Source of the DNA: Streptomyces sp. AA1529 | Lineage (GTDB): Bacteria; Actinomycetota; Actinomycetes; Streptomycetales; Streptomycetaceae | Assembly (NCBI RefSeq): GCF_000280905.1 | Contig: NZ_ALAP01000103.1 | Coordinates: 124,001-188,000, forward strand | DNA length: 64,000 nucleotides | Reading direction: 5' to 3' | Part shown: positions 13,001 through 22,100 of the stretch, in pieces | Layout of the letters: each line of letters begins with the position of its first letter | Numbering within the stretch: position 1 is the stretch's first letter | Made by a program: the position numbers and the translations under genes | Notes under the pieces: generated by a model | Database searches by the model: none | What the model was told of the DNA's origin: nothing | The model's input: the letters and a program-made list of their open reading frames with translations, nothing else

Positions 13001-13116
13001 CGCTGCGGGAGATCGGCCCGCTCGTGGCCGAGAAGCTCCGGCAGACCGCGCCGCATCGCATGTCCCCTCCCGCATCCCCTCCCATGCCCCACCCCACGTC
13101 CCACCCCACCGAGTGA
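1..13116 (+). CDS. Nonribosomal peptide synthetase, terminating subunit (5' end outside window)
   Basis: This is the 3' part of a large NRPS that builds and releases the end of a peptide. Domains in order, by residue within the window: adenylation A (to ~415, N-terminus missing), carrier T (Ser461), C (HHIAGDG at 643), A, T (Ser1497), C (HHIIGDG at 1694), A with an N-methyltransferase inserted between core motifs A8 and A9/A10 (SAM motif GVGNG at 2559), T (Ser2975), C (HHIAADG at 3160), A, T (Ser4040) and a type I thioesterase (GWSFGG Ser4169, Asp4196, His4326). Pocket residues aligned by eye to GrsA are DAWTVAAVCK (Phe-like), DLTKIGAVNK (Asp-like), DIVQLGLVWK (Gly-like, hence N-methylglycine) and DLTKIGAVNK (Asp-like). 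No epimerisation domain is visible. In the first module the A10 motif reads NDKLDR instead of NGKLDR, with the catalytic Lys kept. Substrate calls are inference; the domain order is seen directly. The stop is 22 nt before the next NRPS gene. Confidence 0.95.
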   Translation: MELVVAVLAVVKAGGAYVPVDPEYPVERRAFMVEDASPLLVLGPRELAQDLSGFPETDPGVVVEAAHPAYVIYTSGSTGRPKGVVVSHRGVASLARAQVEGLGVGSSSRVLQFASPSFDAAFWELVMAFGSGAALVVPEGGRVVGDDLLEVLSRGRVTHVTLPPSALGAVPVGAESGLPLLESVVLAGEAAPPELIGRWSVDGRRVVNAYGPTESTVCVSMSGELGEGDAPIGRPVVNTRVHVLDRALRPVPAGVVGELYVSGAGLARGYGGRSGLTAERFVASPFEPGVRMYRTGDLVRWRADGQLEFAGRADEQVKLRGFRIEPGEIESLLVGHGGVRQAAVLVREDTPGDQRLAAYVVPEGSERAASPDPEALTAHLAERLPEHMVPSAVVVLDRLPLTPNDKLDRNALPAPHYAASGDAGRGPRSPQEETLCRLFAEILDLEQVGIDDSFFELGGHSLLATRLVSRVRSELDVEIPFRILFEAPTVAGLVEALDFGGPTRDALAPMPRPESVPLSFAQRRLWFQHKLEGPSATYNMPLPLRLRGSVDPVAMRAALQDAVGRHESLRTVFPEADGEPRQRVLDPADAAFGWEHRQVTEAELPTVLDEAARHAFDLTGDVPFRAALFETGPDNWVLLLLLHHIAGDGWSMGPLARDVVTAYTERCRGRAPEWEPLPVQYVDYTLWQRELLGAEDDPGSLYSQQVDYWRGRLAGLPERIALPADRSRTSAASFEGASVDFATSAEVHQSLADLARETGATVPMVVQAALAALLTRLGAGTDVPLGSPIAGRMDTALDDLVGFFVNTLVLRTDTSGDPSFRELVERVRETNLAAYAQQDVPFDHLVELLNPRRSSAHHPLFQVMLVVQDNPTGAFELPGLDVAGEPVDIETAKVDLSVNVLERHTGSGAPAGIVGAVKYATDLFDRCTVRGVLDRWTRLLEQVAADPSLTVGQVELLAEEERGQLLTTWNDTAVEVPQATLFELFETQVRRSPDAVALVCGAESVSYGELNARANRLAHWLIGRGVGPEKLVAVELPRSVETVVAVLAVLKSGGAYVPVDPEYPRDRRELILRDAAPALVLDQEALNRDLTAEPDTDPEVDVEMEHPAYVIYTSGSTGRPKGVVVEHRAVANYLNWTTHHYPAARGATLVPTSIAFDLTVTGLYTTLVVGGRVYLSALEDVPAESGGVPVALAKTTPSHLPMLNELPKHRSPGEMLILGGEALTAEALAQWRAAHRRVTVVNAYGPTETTVNCTEFRIGPKEKLPAGAVPIGRPFWNMRAYVLDARLNPLPAGAVGELYISGAQLARGYLGRTGLTAERFVACPFEPGARMYRTGDLARWRADGQLEYSGRADEQVKVRGFRIEPGEVAAALLDHPDVAQAAVVARGTEQEDTRLVGYVVPAAGHRSPDLAALRAHVADRLPEFMVPAAVVALDELPLTPNGKLDRQALPAPDFTALTGGRAPRTPQEELLCGLFAQVLGVERVTLDDSFFELGGHSLLATRLISRIRATLGAEVPIAAVFESPTVAGLSARLDAGGRTRTPLAPMPRPETIPLSFAQRRLWFLHRLEGPSSAYNWPLALRLSSAVDQNALRAALNDLAVRHESLRTVFTETDGEPRPVVLDPSQAAVRLDVEQLPSSSLHRAVQQAIGHRFRLDSAPPVRAWLFLPSAETAQEGTAAAEPAEPTGPVLVVLMHHIIGDGASRAPLMRDLGRAYGARVAGAAPDWEPLPVQYADYSIWQQQLLGATDEPDSLAAQQLAYWREALDGIPAQLELPTDRPRPAVADYRGDTLDFTLDAELHAALRQVATDSRATLFMVVQTGFAALLSRLGAGHDIPVGVPIAGRTDEALTDLVGFFVNTLVLRTDTRGNPRFHEVLDRARDTALGAYAHQDLPFEFLVEALNPVRSLASNALFQVMFQLHNVAAPTQQLHDVEAAPYPLDGDNAKFDLFLSLAEAQDEEGRPAGLSGTLEYATELFDRATAEQLARLYENLLRAVAADPAVRVADVELLSEKELTEALVDRNATTAPAPAALAHVRFERQAALTPEAPAVRAGDATADYRHLNGRANRLARLLLDRGIGRESVVALALPRSVDMVAALLAVQKAGATYLPMDPAHPADRLAYVLRDAAPAALVTTADIREHLPAAGPDLVVTLDDPDVEQQLAECLPHDVTDTDRHTPVHPADAVYVIYTSGSTGRPKGVVISYGSLSQFLDSVGARLGFSARDRMVAATTLTFDIAAVELYAPLLAGASVEVATDPVGKDPIALYRLIRDSGATVFQGTPSVYRAILTHDPEGLAGVRLLVGGEALSASLAGQLHAQGGGAVNLYGPTEATVWITASEVTGPPLPPMIGRPLANAQVYVLDSRLRPVPDGVPGELYLAGPFLARGYLGRPALSAERFVADPHGAPGTRMYRTGDLARWRAEGGLEFVGRADDQVKVRGFRIEPGEVEAALSRQPGVAEATVLVREDADAPQLVGYVVPDQEWARRSDGAEDGRRVASWREVYESVYRDQADSGGFWEDFGIWTSSYDGSPIPLTEMHQWRSAAVAEILRLGPRNVLELGVGNGLILSQVAPHCDTYWGTDFSAAAVESLRARTAERPELAERVELRAQAADDTSGLPEGFFDTVVLNSVAQYFPHADYLARVVRESLRLLAPGGSLFLGDIRNLRLLRHLQAGVVSHRPEAASAPEEARALLEQRIREEEELLLAPDFFVRLGETLEDVGGVEIRLKRAAYANELSRYRYDVVVHKTPSVPQTATGLPELTWEAAGADAEGLSAALRAHPAGLRLVDVPNARLRADQLALRALDGSGDPAADSPAGLDPEAVHGLAAALGMEAVTTWADSGRDDCFDAVVRPEGTGTPVAAYRGSDTTRAAAPHANSPAAHRRTVELNRELRTGLRRWLPEYMVPTAFVVLDRLPLTPIGKLDRKALPAPDYRALQQGRAPRTARETALCGLFAEVLGLEQVGIDDSFFDLGGHSLLATRLVSRIRTVFGVEIAIGTVFDDPTVAGLDQHLSDGEQARAALVPMPRPHLVPLSYAQRRLWFLHKLEGPSATYNMPLALRLTGRVDQEALHAALLDVAARHESLRTVFPETDDEPHQVVLDPDQAAVPWETRAVAADELPAALEAAACHAFDLATETPLRAWLFEEPEGGSDTCVLLVLMHHIAADGWSLAPLAKDLVAAYSARCAGSAPEWDALPVQYADFTLWQQQALGREDDPDSSIARQVAFWRQMLAGAPEELNLPTTRPRPERPSHQGATVTVELPAHVHRGLAELASASGASVFMTLQATMAVLLSKVGAGDDIVMGAPIAGRTDEALDDLVGFFVNTLVLRTDLSGNPSFSELLGRVRETDLAVYAHQDLAFERLVEIINPDRSTSRHPLFQVMMSLANTDRADLTLPGLDVAPLDAGTGAAKFDLDFTFGEHFTDDGAPAGVTGQLRYATDLFDHDAATALTGRLIRVAEAVVAAPERPVRAIDVLTAAERHQALHEGNHTDRETPAATVVQLLQDRAEASPDAVAVEADDALLTYRELNERANRLARRLAALGAGPERFVALAVPGSAAMLVAMLAVLKSGAAYLPLDLDHPADRLAYALDDTAPLCVLTTTEAAPHLPETAHTRLLLDFPETAAALAGLPSHDLSDADRTAPLLRRHPAYVIYTSGSTGRPKGVVVEHHSVANYLTWAVRHYPAARGTTLVHSSLAFDLTVTALYTTLARGGRVQLSSLRELAGREPADGAPVTLMKATPSHLPLLAELPADWSPTETLILGGEALTGEAVAAWRERHPAATVINAYGPTELTVNCTQFELAPGAEQPSGPVPIGRPFWNMRAYVLDAGLQPVPPGTTGELYVSGAQVARGYLGRPGLTAERFVPSPFEPGVRMYRTGDLARRRPDGLLEFAGRADEQVKVRGFRIEPGEIAAVLGSHPAVRRAVVVAREDGPGGARLVGYVVPERGTAEPDVRALRAHVAERLPEYMVPAAVVAVEDIPLTPNGKLDRAALPAPDFAEAGRGRAPRTPHEEVLCGLFAEVLELERVGVDDSFFDLGGHSLLAARLMSRIRGVLGVDLPLRTLFGAPTAAGLAARLETGGDGNALDVLLPLRPQGSGRPVFCIHPGSGLGWSYAGLLQYLDRDTPVYALQARGLTGGELAQSVEEMAEDYLEQIRRVQPEGPYHLLGWSFGGVVAHAVSALLEERGEQVARLALLDCFPVNPVSRREVEESMPKVRVADVHRAMLGLFDIELTDEEAEQLTHETTVELLTTKNSALAGLGETEVAAMMHLTMNHTLLGLDNRPRPVSAPTLILAATGGEHDHQLEPGTWDPYLTGAVEFQQLNHRHTQMMNPEPLREIGPLVAEKLRQTAPHRMSPPASPPMPHPTSHPTE

Positions 13117-13138
13117 CCGACCGCCGGAGCGGCCGCCC

Positions 13139-16100
13139 ATGAGCCGGCCCGGGCCGATGCAGCACGGATTCGACACCGTCAGAAGAGGGAGCGAGAAGTT
13201 GGACGCCAAGGCATCGTGCGAGGAGGCGCTGTGCGCCCTGTTCGCCGAGACACTCGGCAGGGACCACGTCGGCCCCCACGACGACCTCTTCGAACTCGGC
13301 GGTCATTCGCTGACGGCGATCAGGCTGCTCGTCCGGATCCGTGCGACCCTCGGCGAGGAGCTGAAGATCAAGGAGATCTTCGACTTCTCCACCCCCGCCG
13401 CGCTGGCCGGGCGGCTCACCGGAGCGGCCGCCGACGGCGCGCGCGCCCCTCTCACCCGTGTCGAACGCCCCGACGTGGTGCCGCTGTCGTTCCCCCAGCG
13501 CCGCCTGTGGTTCCTGCACCGGATGGAAGGCCGCTCGGCGACCTACAACGTGCCGCTGGCCCTCCGCCTCACCGGCACCGTCGACGCCGAGGCACTGCAC
13601 ACGGCCCTGCTCGATGTCGTCGGCCGGCACGAGTCGCTGCGCACCGTCTTCCCCGACGTGCACGGCGAGCCCTACCAGCTGATACGGGACCTCGACGAGG
13701 CCGACTTCCGGTGGGAGCGGCGGTCGGTGCCCGAGGCCGACCTGGAGCGCACCCTCCGCGAGACGGCCCGGCACACCTTCGACCTCTCCACCGAGATCCC
13801 CTTCCGGGCCTGGCTGTTCGACACGGACGCGGAACACAGCACGCTGCTGCTGTTGCTGCATCACATCGCGGGTGACGGCTGGTCGATGGCTCCGCTCACA
13901 CGTGATGTGGTGGAGGCGTACACCGCCCGTGTCGAGCAGCGCGACCCGGAATGGTCCGAACTGCCCGCGCAGTACGTCGACTACACGCTCTGGCAGCGCG
14001 ACCGGCTCGGCGACGTCGACGACCCGGAGAGCGTCTACGCACGGCAACTCGACTACTGGCGTGCCGAGCTGGCGGACCTGCCGGAGCAGGTGACCTTCCC
14101 GACCGACCGGCCCCGGCCGGCTACTGCCTGCTACGAGGGGACACGGGTCGACTTCACACTGGATGCTGAGCTGCATCGGGGTCTGGTGGAGTTGGCGCGG
14201 CGGTCGAACACGACGGTGTTCATGGTGTTGCAGGCCGGTATGGCGGCGTTGCTGACGCGGTTGGGTGCGGGGACCGACATCGCGTTGGGCAGTGGTGTGG
14301 CGGGCCGCACGGACGAAGCCCTCGACGACCTCATAGGTCTCTTCGTCAACACTTACGTCCTGCGGACGGACACCTCGGGCGACCCTGCCTTCGAGGAACT
14401 CCTCGCCCGGGTGCGGGAGCGCAGCATGAGTGCGCACGAGCACCAGGACGTGCCGTTCGAGGACCTCGTCGAGGCGCTCAACCCGCAGCGCTCCACCAGC
14501 CACCACCCGCTGTTCCAGGTCGCCATGGTGCTGCAGAACGCACCGTCAGAAGACTTCCGGCTCCCCCACCTCCAGGTGCGCACCGAGTTCATCAGCACCG
14601 ACACCTCGCGCTTCGACATGCTCGTCGAGATGTACGAACGCCACGACACCGCGGGTGACGTGGCGGGCATCGAGGCTCTGGTGGAGTTCGCGACGGAGTT
14701 GTTCGATCGGGTTTCGGTTGAGGGGTTGTTGGCGCGGTGGGTGAGGTTGTTGGGGCAGGTGGTGGTGGATCCGTCGTTGTCGGTGGGTGCGGTGGAGTTG
14801 CTGTCGGAGGAGGAGCGGGGGCGGCTGGCCGGGTGGAATGACACGGCGGTGGAGCTTGCGGAGGTCTCGCTTGCGGGGTTGTTCGAGGAGCAGGTGCGGT
14901 GTGATGCGGATGCGACGGCTCTGGTCCATGGACAGCAGAGCCTCTCCTACCGCGAGCTGAATGCGCGGGCGAATCGGCTGGCGCATTGGTTGGTGGGTCG
15001 TGGTGTGGGGCCTGAGGTGTTGGTGGGGGTGGAGTTGCCACGGTCGGTGGAGTTGGTGGTGGCTGTGCTCGCGGTGGTGAAGGCGGGTGGTGCGTATGTG
15101 CCGGTGGATCCGGAGTATCCGGTCGAGCGGCGTGCGTTCATGGTCCGGGATGCGGATCCGCTGCTGATGTTGAGGGACGAGGAGTTGGCGCAGGATCTGT
15201 CGGGCTACCCGGAGACCGATCCCGGAGTGGTGGTGCAGGCGACGCATCCGGCGTACGTGATCTACACCTCCGGCTCCACAGGCCGGCCCAAGGGCGTCGT
15301 GGTCTCACACCGCGGAGTGGCGAGTCTGGCGCGTGCCCAGGTGGAGGGTTTGGGTGTCAGCTCGCGGAGTCGGGTGTTGCAGTTCGCTTCACCCAGCTTC
15401 GATGCGGCGTTCTGGGAGCTGGTGATGGCTTTCGGGTCCGGTGCCGCTTTGGTGGTGCCGGAGGGCGGTCGAGTCGTCGGCGACGATTTGTTGGAGGTGC
15501 TGTCTCGGGGTCGGGTCACGCATGTGACGTTGCCGCCGTCGGCGCTGGGTGCGGTGCCGGTGGGTGCGGAGTCCGGGTTGCCGTTGTTGGAGTCGGTGGT
15601 GTTGGCGGGTGAGGCGGCGCCGCCGGAGCTGATCGCGCGGTGGTCGGTGGACGGCCGTCGTGTGGTGAATGCGTATGGGCCGACGGAGTCGACGGTGTGT
15701 GTGTCGATGAGCGGCGAGCTGGGCGAGGGGGACGCGCCGATCGGCCGTCCTGTGGTGAATACGCAGGTTTTTGTGCTGGATGAGGTGTTGCGGCCGGTTC
15801 CGGTGGGTGTGGTGGGTGAGTTGTATGTGTCGGGCGCGGGCCTGGCCCGCGGATACGGGGGCCGTTCCGGCTTGACCGCGGAGCGGTTCGTCGCCTCTCC
15901 GTTCGAGCCGGGCGTCCGGATGTATCGCACGGGCGACCTGGTGCGGTGGCGTGCGGACGGTCAGCTGGAATTCGCGGGACGTGCCGACGAGCAGGTGAAG
16001 CTGCGCGGCTTCCGCATCGAACCCGGCGAGATCGAATCTCTTCTGACCAGCGATGCAGGAATTCTCCAGGCTGCAGTGATTGCGCGTGAGGACGTGCCGG

Positions 16101-19100
16101 GAGACCAGCGCCTCGCCGCCTATGTCGTGCCGGATTTGCGGTCGGCGGCCCACGCCGGTGCGGATCAGGAAGCCGCCTCCTCGAGTGGGGACGCTCAGGT
16201 GGAGGAGTGGCGGGAGATCTATGACTCGGTGTATTCGGGGGTGGGGTCTGGTGGTTTTGGTGAGGATTTTGCGGGGTGGGACAGTTCGTATTCGGGTGAG
16301 CCGATTCCGTTGGGTGAGATGCGGGAGTGGCGGGATGCGGTTGTCGGGCGGGTGCGTGGGTTTGTTGGTGGTCGGGTTCTGGAGATCGGGGTGGGTTCTG
16401 GTCTGTTGATGGGGCATTTGGCTCCGGGTGTTGAGGAGTATTGGGGTACGGATCTGTCGGGTGCGGTGATCGAGCGGCTTCGTGGTCAGGTGGTCGGGGC
16501 GGGGCTTGCGGATCGGGTGTGGTTGCGGTGTCAGGCGGCGGATGCTGCCGGGGATTTGCCGTTGGGGTATTTCGACACGGTGGTGATCAATTCGGTGGTG
16601 CAGTATTTCCCGGACGGGGAGTATCTGTCCCGGGTGCTGGACCGGGTGCTGGAGTTGTTGGTGCCGGGTGGGCGTGTGGTGGTGGGGGATGTGCGGCATG
16701 CGGGTTCGTTGCGTGCTTTGCATGCGGCGGTGCATGGGGATGGGGGTGTGCGGGCGCGTGCGGTGGTGGATCGTGCGGTGTTGTTGGAGAAGGAGCTGGT
16801 GGTGGCTCCGGAGTTCTTCACGGAGCTGGCCGAGGGTGATGGCCGTGTGGGGGCTGTGGATGTGCGGCTCAAGCGGGGTGGCTGTCACAACGAGCTGACA
16901 CGTCACCGGTATGAGGTGGTGCTGCACAAGGCGCCGTCGAAGGTGGTGGACGTCGCTGAGCTGCCCCGGCGTGCTTGGACGCCCGAGTTCGACCTCGCCG
17001 AAGCGGAGTCATCGGTTCGAATCACCGGCATCCCCAATGCGCGACTGGTCGGTGAGGTGGCTGCCGAGCGCCGTCTCGATGGTCTCGACGCGGGGGATCT
17101 GGGTTCCGGGGTGGATCCGGAGGAGCTGGTGGTGCGGGGTGCTGAGCTGGGGTTGCGGGTGGTGGTGACGTGGTCGTCCCGGTCGGTGGCCCTGTTCGAT
17201 GCGGTCGTGCTGCCCGACGACGGGGACGGGTCTGTGCTGTCGGGTGTGTATGTACCTGCTGCTTCGGGTGGTCCGTGGGTGAACAGTCCGGTGGCTGCGC
17301 GGGGCATTGGGACTGTGGTGAAGGCTGCGCGTGAGCGGCTGGCTGAGGGGTTGCCGGAGTACATGGTGCCCTCGGCGGTGATGGTGCTGGACCGGTTGCC
17401 GTTGACGCCGAACGGGAAGCTGGACCGCAAGGCGCTGCCCGCTCCTGAGTACACGGTGAGTGCGGCCGGCCGGAAGGCTCGTACTCCGCAGGAGGAGACG
17501 CTGTGCGGGCTGTTCGCCGAGGTGCTGGGCCTGGAACGGGTCGGGATCGACGACAGCTTCTTCGACCTCGGCGGCCACTCCCTGCTCGTGACGCGGCTGG
17601 TCAGCCGGATCCGAAGCGTGGTCGGCGTCGAGCTTCCCATCAAGGACGTCTTCGAGGCTCCGACCGTGGCGCTCTTGGCGGAGCGGCTGCGTGGCGAGGG
17701 CCGGATACGTAGGTCGCTGGTGCCGGTGGAGCGGCCGGATGTGGTGCCGCTGTCGTTCGCTCAGCGTCGTCTGTGGTTCCTGCACAAGCTGGAGGGCCCC
17801 TCCGCGACCTACAACATGCCGCTGGCCTTCCGCCTGACCGGTTCCGTGAATGCGGAGGCGTTGCACGCTGCGCTGGCCGATGTGGCCACTCGGCACGAGT
17901 CGCTGCGCACGGTGTTCCCCGAGGTGGGCGGCGAGCCCCGCCAAGTGGTGCTCGATCCTGCTGATGCCGCGTTCGGCTGGGAACACCGTCGGGTGACCGA
18001 GGCGGAGCTGCCGACAGTGGTGCGGGAAGTCTCCCGCTACGGTTTCGAACTGGCCTCCGAGGCACCGATCAGGGCCTGGCTCTTCGACACGGATGGGGAC
18101 AGCAGCGTCCTCTTGCTGCTGTTCCACCACATCGCGGCGGACGGGTGGTCGATGGGTCCGTTGGCGCGGGATGTGGTGGCGGCGTACACGGCGCGTGCGC
18201 AGGGGGGTGTGCCGCAGTGGTCGGAGCTGCCGGTGCAGTACGCGGACTACACGCTGTGGCAGCGCGAACTGCTGGGTGACGAGAACGACCCGGACAGCCT
18301 CTTCACGCAGCAGGTCGGCTACTGGCGCGACAAGATGGCGGATCTTCCCGAGCAGGTGACGTTCCCGACCGACCGGCCCCGGCCGGCAGTGGCTTCGTAC
18401 GCCGGTGAGACCGTCACGTTCGAGATCGAGGGAGCGCTGCACCGGCGCATGGCGGAACTGGCCCGCGGGACCGGTTCCACGGTGTTCATGGTGTTGCAGG
18501 CAGGTATGGCGGCGTTGCTGACGCGGTTGGGTGCGGGGACCGACATCGCGTTGGGCAGTGGTGTGGCGGGGCGTACCGATGAGGCGTTGGACGATCTTGT
18601 CGGGTTGTTCGTGAACACCTTCGTGCTGCGGACGGACACCTCGGGTGATCCGGGGTTCGAGGAGTTGCTGTCCCGGGTGCGGGAGTCGAGTCTGGCGGCC
18701 TATGCGCACCAGGACGTGCCCTTCGAGCACCTGGTGGAGTTGCTGAACCCGAATCGTTCCACCTCACATCACCCGCTCTTCCAGGTCGCACTCGTACTCC
18801 AGAACACCGACCAGGGGGACTTCACGCTCCCGGGGCTGCAGGTCAGCACTACCGAAGCCGATCCGGGCACCGCGCGGTTCGACATGCTGCTGTCACTGAC
18901 CGAACGGCAGGACGCCGGCGGGAACCCCGCGGGAATCGAGACCGTCGTCGAGTACGCGACGGACCTCTTCGACCGTTCCACCGTCGAGGCGCTCTTCGAC
19001 CGCTGGAAGCGACTGCTGGAGCAGACGCTCAGCGATCCGGCGCAGTCCATCGGCAATGCCGTCCTGCTGACCGAGGCCGAGCGGCAGCAGACTCTGACGA

Positions 19101-22100
19101 CCTGGAACGACACCGCGGCCGACGTACGCCGAGAGACCCTCGTCGGCCTGGTCGAGGAGCAGGTGGCGCGCACTCCGGACGCCCCTGCGGTGCTGTCCGG
19201 CGACACGACGCTCAGCTACGCCGAGGTGAATGCGCGAGCCAACCGACTCGCCCGTCATCTGGTCACCCGGGGCGTCGGGCCCGAGCAACTGGTGGCCGTT
19301 GCGCTGCCCCGCTCCGCCGACACGGTCGTGGCGTTCCTTGCGGTGATCAAGGCCGGTGCCGCCTATCTCCCGCTCGACCCCGAGGACCCGGTCGAGCGTC
19401 TCCGCCATACGCTGGAAGACGCGCGGCCCGTACTGCTGCTCGTCTCCCGCGACCACGACCTCGGCGCCGTGGAGGCGGGGATCCCGTGCGTCGTCGTGGA
19501 CGAGGGGGCGACAGCGGAATCGGTCGCTCTGCACGACGCATCCGACCTGACGGACGCCGACCGCACGGCCCCGCTGACTCCCTCCGGCCCGCTGTACGTG
19601 ATCTACACATCGGGCTCCACCGGTCGGCCGAAGGGCGTCGTGGTCGAGCACCGCGGGCTGGCGAACAACTTGCAGTGGATGCAGGACACCTACCCGGTCG
19701 GGCCCGACGACGTGCTGCTGTTCCGCACCTCTGTGCGGTTCGACTCCGTCGGTCTGGAGATCTGGTTCCCTCTGCTGCACGGCGCCGCCGTCTGTGTGGC
19801 CCCCGCCGACGTGGTGCGTGATCCCCAGCGCCTCGTTTCCTTCATGGCCGAGAACAGCGTCACGGTCGCGCAGTTCCCGCCGTCCCTGCTGGCCAATCTG
19901 CCCGAGCCGCCTGCCGGGCATTCGGTGCGCCGTATCTGGGCCAGCGGCGAGGCCCTGCGCCCGGACCTTGCGACTCGTATCAGTGAGTCCTGGAACAGTG
20001 AACTCTCCAACCTCTACGGCCCGACCGAGATGACCATCCAGGTCGCCTCCTCCGTCTGGCAGGGGCCGGACGATGACGCGCACAGCGTCCCCATCGGACG
20101 GCCGATGTGGAACACCCGGCTGTTCGTCCTCGACGCGGGCCTGCAGCCGGTCCCGGTCGGTGTCGTGGGAGAGCTCTATGCCGCCGGCGTCCAGGTGTCG
20201 CGTGGCTATCTGCGGCGTCCCGGGCTGACGGCGGAGCGGTTCGTGGCGTCGCCGTTCGAGCCGGGTGCGCGGATGTACCGCACCGGCGATCTGGTGCGGT
20301 GGCGTGCGGACGGCCAGCTGGAGTTCGTGGGGCGTGCGGATGAGCAGGTGAAGCTGCGGGGCTTCCGGATCGAGCCGGGGGAGATCGAGTCGGTGCTGGC
20401 CGGCTGCGCGGGTGTGCGGCAGGCGGCGGTGGTGGCGCGTGAGGACGTGCCCGGTGACCAGCGACTCGCCGCGTACGTGGTGCCGGACCTCGAGGCGGCC
20501 GCCGCGGCCGGGACCGCCGCCGGTCCCGGTGCGGTCACGGAGCCCGCCATGGTGAGCGAGGCCCAGGTGGAGGAATGGCGCGAGATCTATGACTCGGTGT
20601 ATGCCGAGAGCGCCCACGGCGAGTTCGGTGAGGATTTCGCCGGCTGGGACAGCGCATACACCGGTGAGCCGATTCCGTTGGGTGAGATGCGGGAGTGGCG
20701 GGATGCGGTTGTCGGGCGGGTGCGTGGTTTCGGTGGTGGCCGGGTTCTGGAGATCGGGGTGGGTTCCGGTCTGTTGATGGGGCATTTGGCGGCGGATGTT
20801 GAGGAGTATTGGGGTACGGATCTGTCGGGTGCGGTGATCGAGCGGCTTCGTGGTCAGGTGGTCGGGGCGGGGCTTGCGGATCGGGTGTGGTTGCGGTGTC
20901 AGGCGGCGGATGCTGCCGGGGATTTGCCGTCGGGGTATTTCGACACGGTGGTGATCAATTCGGTGGTGCAGTATTTCCCGGACGGGGAGTATCTGTCCCG
21001 GGTGCTGGACCGGGTGTTGGAGTTGTTGGTTCCGGGTGGGCGTGTGGTGGTGGGGGATGTACGGCATGCGGGTTCGTTGCGTGCTTTGCATGCGGCGGTG
21101 CATGGGGATGGGGGTGTGCAGGCGCGTGCGGTGGTGGATCGTGCGGTGTTGTTGGAGAAGGAGCTGGTGGTGGCTCCGGAGTTCTTCACCGAACTGGCCG
21201 AGCGCGATGCGCGAGTGGGGGCTGTGGATGTGCGGCTCAAGCGGGGTGGCTGTCACAACGAGCTGACACGTCACCGGTATGAGGTGGTATTGCACAAGGC
21301 GCCCACCACGGTGGTGGATGTGGGTGAGCTGCCCCGGCATGACTGGACGCCGGAGTTCGACCTCGCCGAGGTGCACTCGCCGGTGCGGATCTCCGGGGTT
21401 CCGAATGCGCGGCTGGTCGGTGAGGTGGCGGCCGAGCGGCGTCTGGACGGCCTGGCTGCCGAGGATCTGGGTTCCGGGGTGGATCCGGAGGAGTTGGTGG
21501 TGCGGGGTGCTGAGCTGGGGTTGCGGGTGGTGGTGACGTGGTCGTCCCGGTCGGTGGCTCTGTTCGATGCGGTCGTGCTGCCGGACGGCGGGGACGGGTC
21601 TGTGCTGTCGGGTGTGTATGTGCCGGCTGCTTCCGGTGGTCCGTGGGTGAACAGTCCGGTGGCTGCGCGGGGGATCGGTGCTGTGGTGAAGGCTGCGCGT
21701 GAGCAGTTGGTCCAGGGGTTGCCCGAGTACATGGTGCCCTCGGCGGTGATGGTGCTGGACCGGTTGCCGTTGACGCCGAACGGGAAGCTGGACCGCAAGG
21801 CGCTCCCGGTGCCGGAGTACGCCATCGGTGCGGCCGGCCGGAAGGCACGGACTCCGCAGGAGGAGACGCTGTGCGGGCTGTTCGCCGAGGTCCTGGGTCT
21901 GGAGCGGGTCGGGATCGACGACAGCTTCTTCGACCTCGGCGGCCACTCCCTCCTCACGACTCGGCTCGTCAGCCGCATCCGCAGCGTGATCGGCGCCGAG
22001 GTTCCGATTGCGGCTGTCTTCGAGAACCCGACGGTGGCCGGGCTGGCGTCGCGTCTCACGGGTGACGGTCGCACGCGTGCGGCCCTGGTGCCGGTGGAGC

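Noticed and set aside
1..13116. Identity as a known calcium-dependent lipopeptide (daptomycin, CDA, friulimicin type)
   Set aside because: Asp codes and a Dap pathway are shared features, but Asp-Sar-Asp-thioesterase and three consecutive N-methyl modules do not match the module order of those I know, and no epimerases are visible.
4567..13209. Very long open frames on the minus strand opposite the NRPS genes
   Set aside because: They are a by-product of high GC codon bias. The translations are low-complexity Gly/Arg/Val/Gln strings without domains, while the plus strand has complete NRPS domains.
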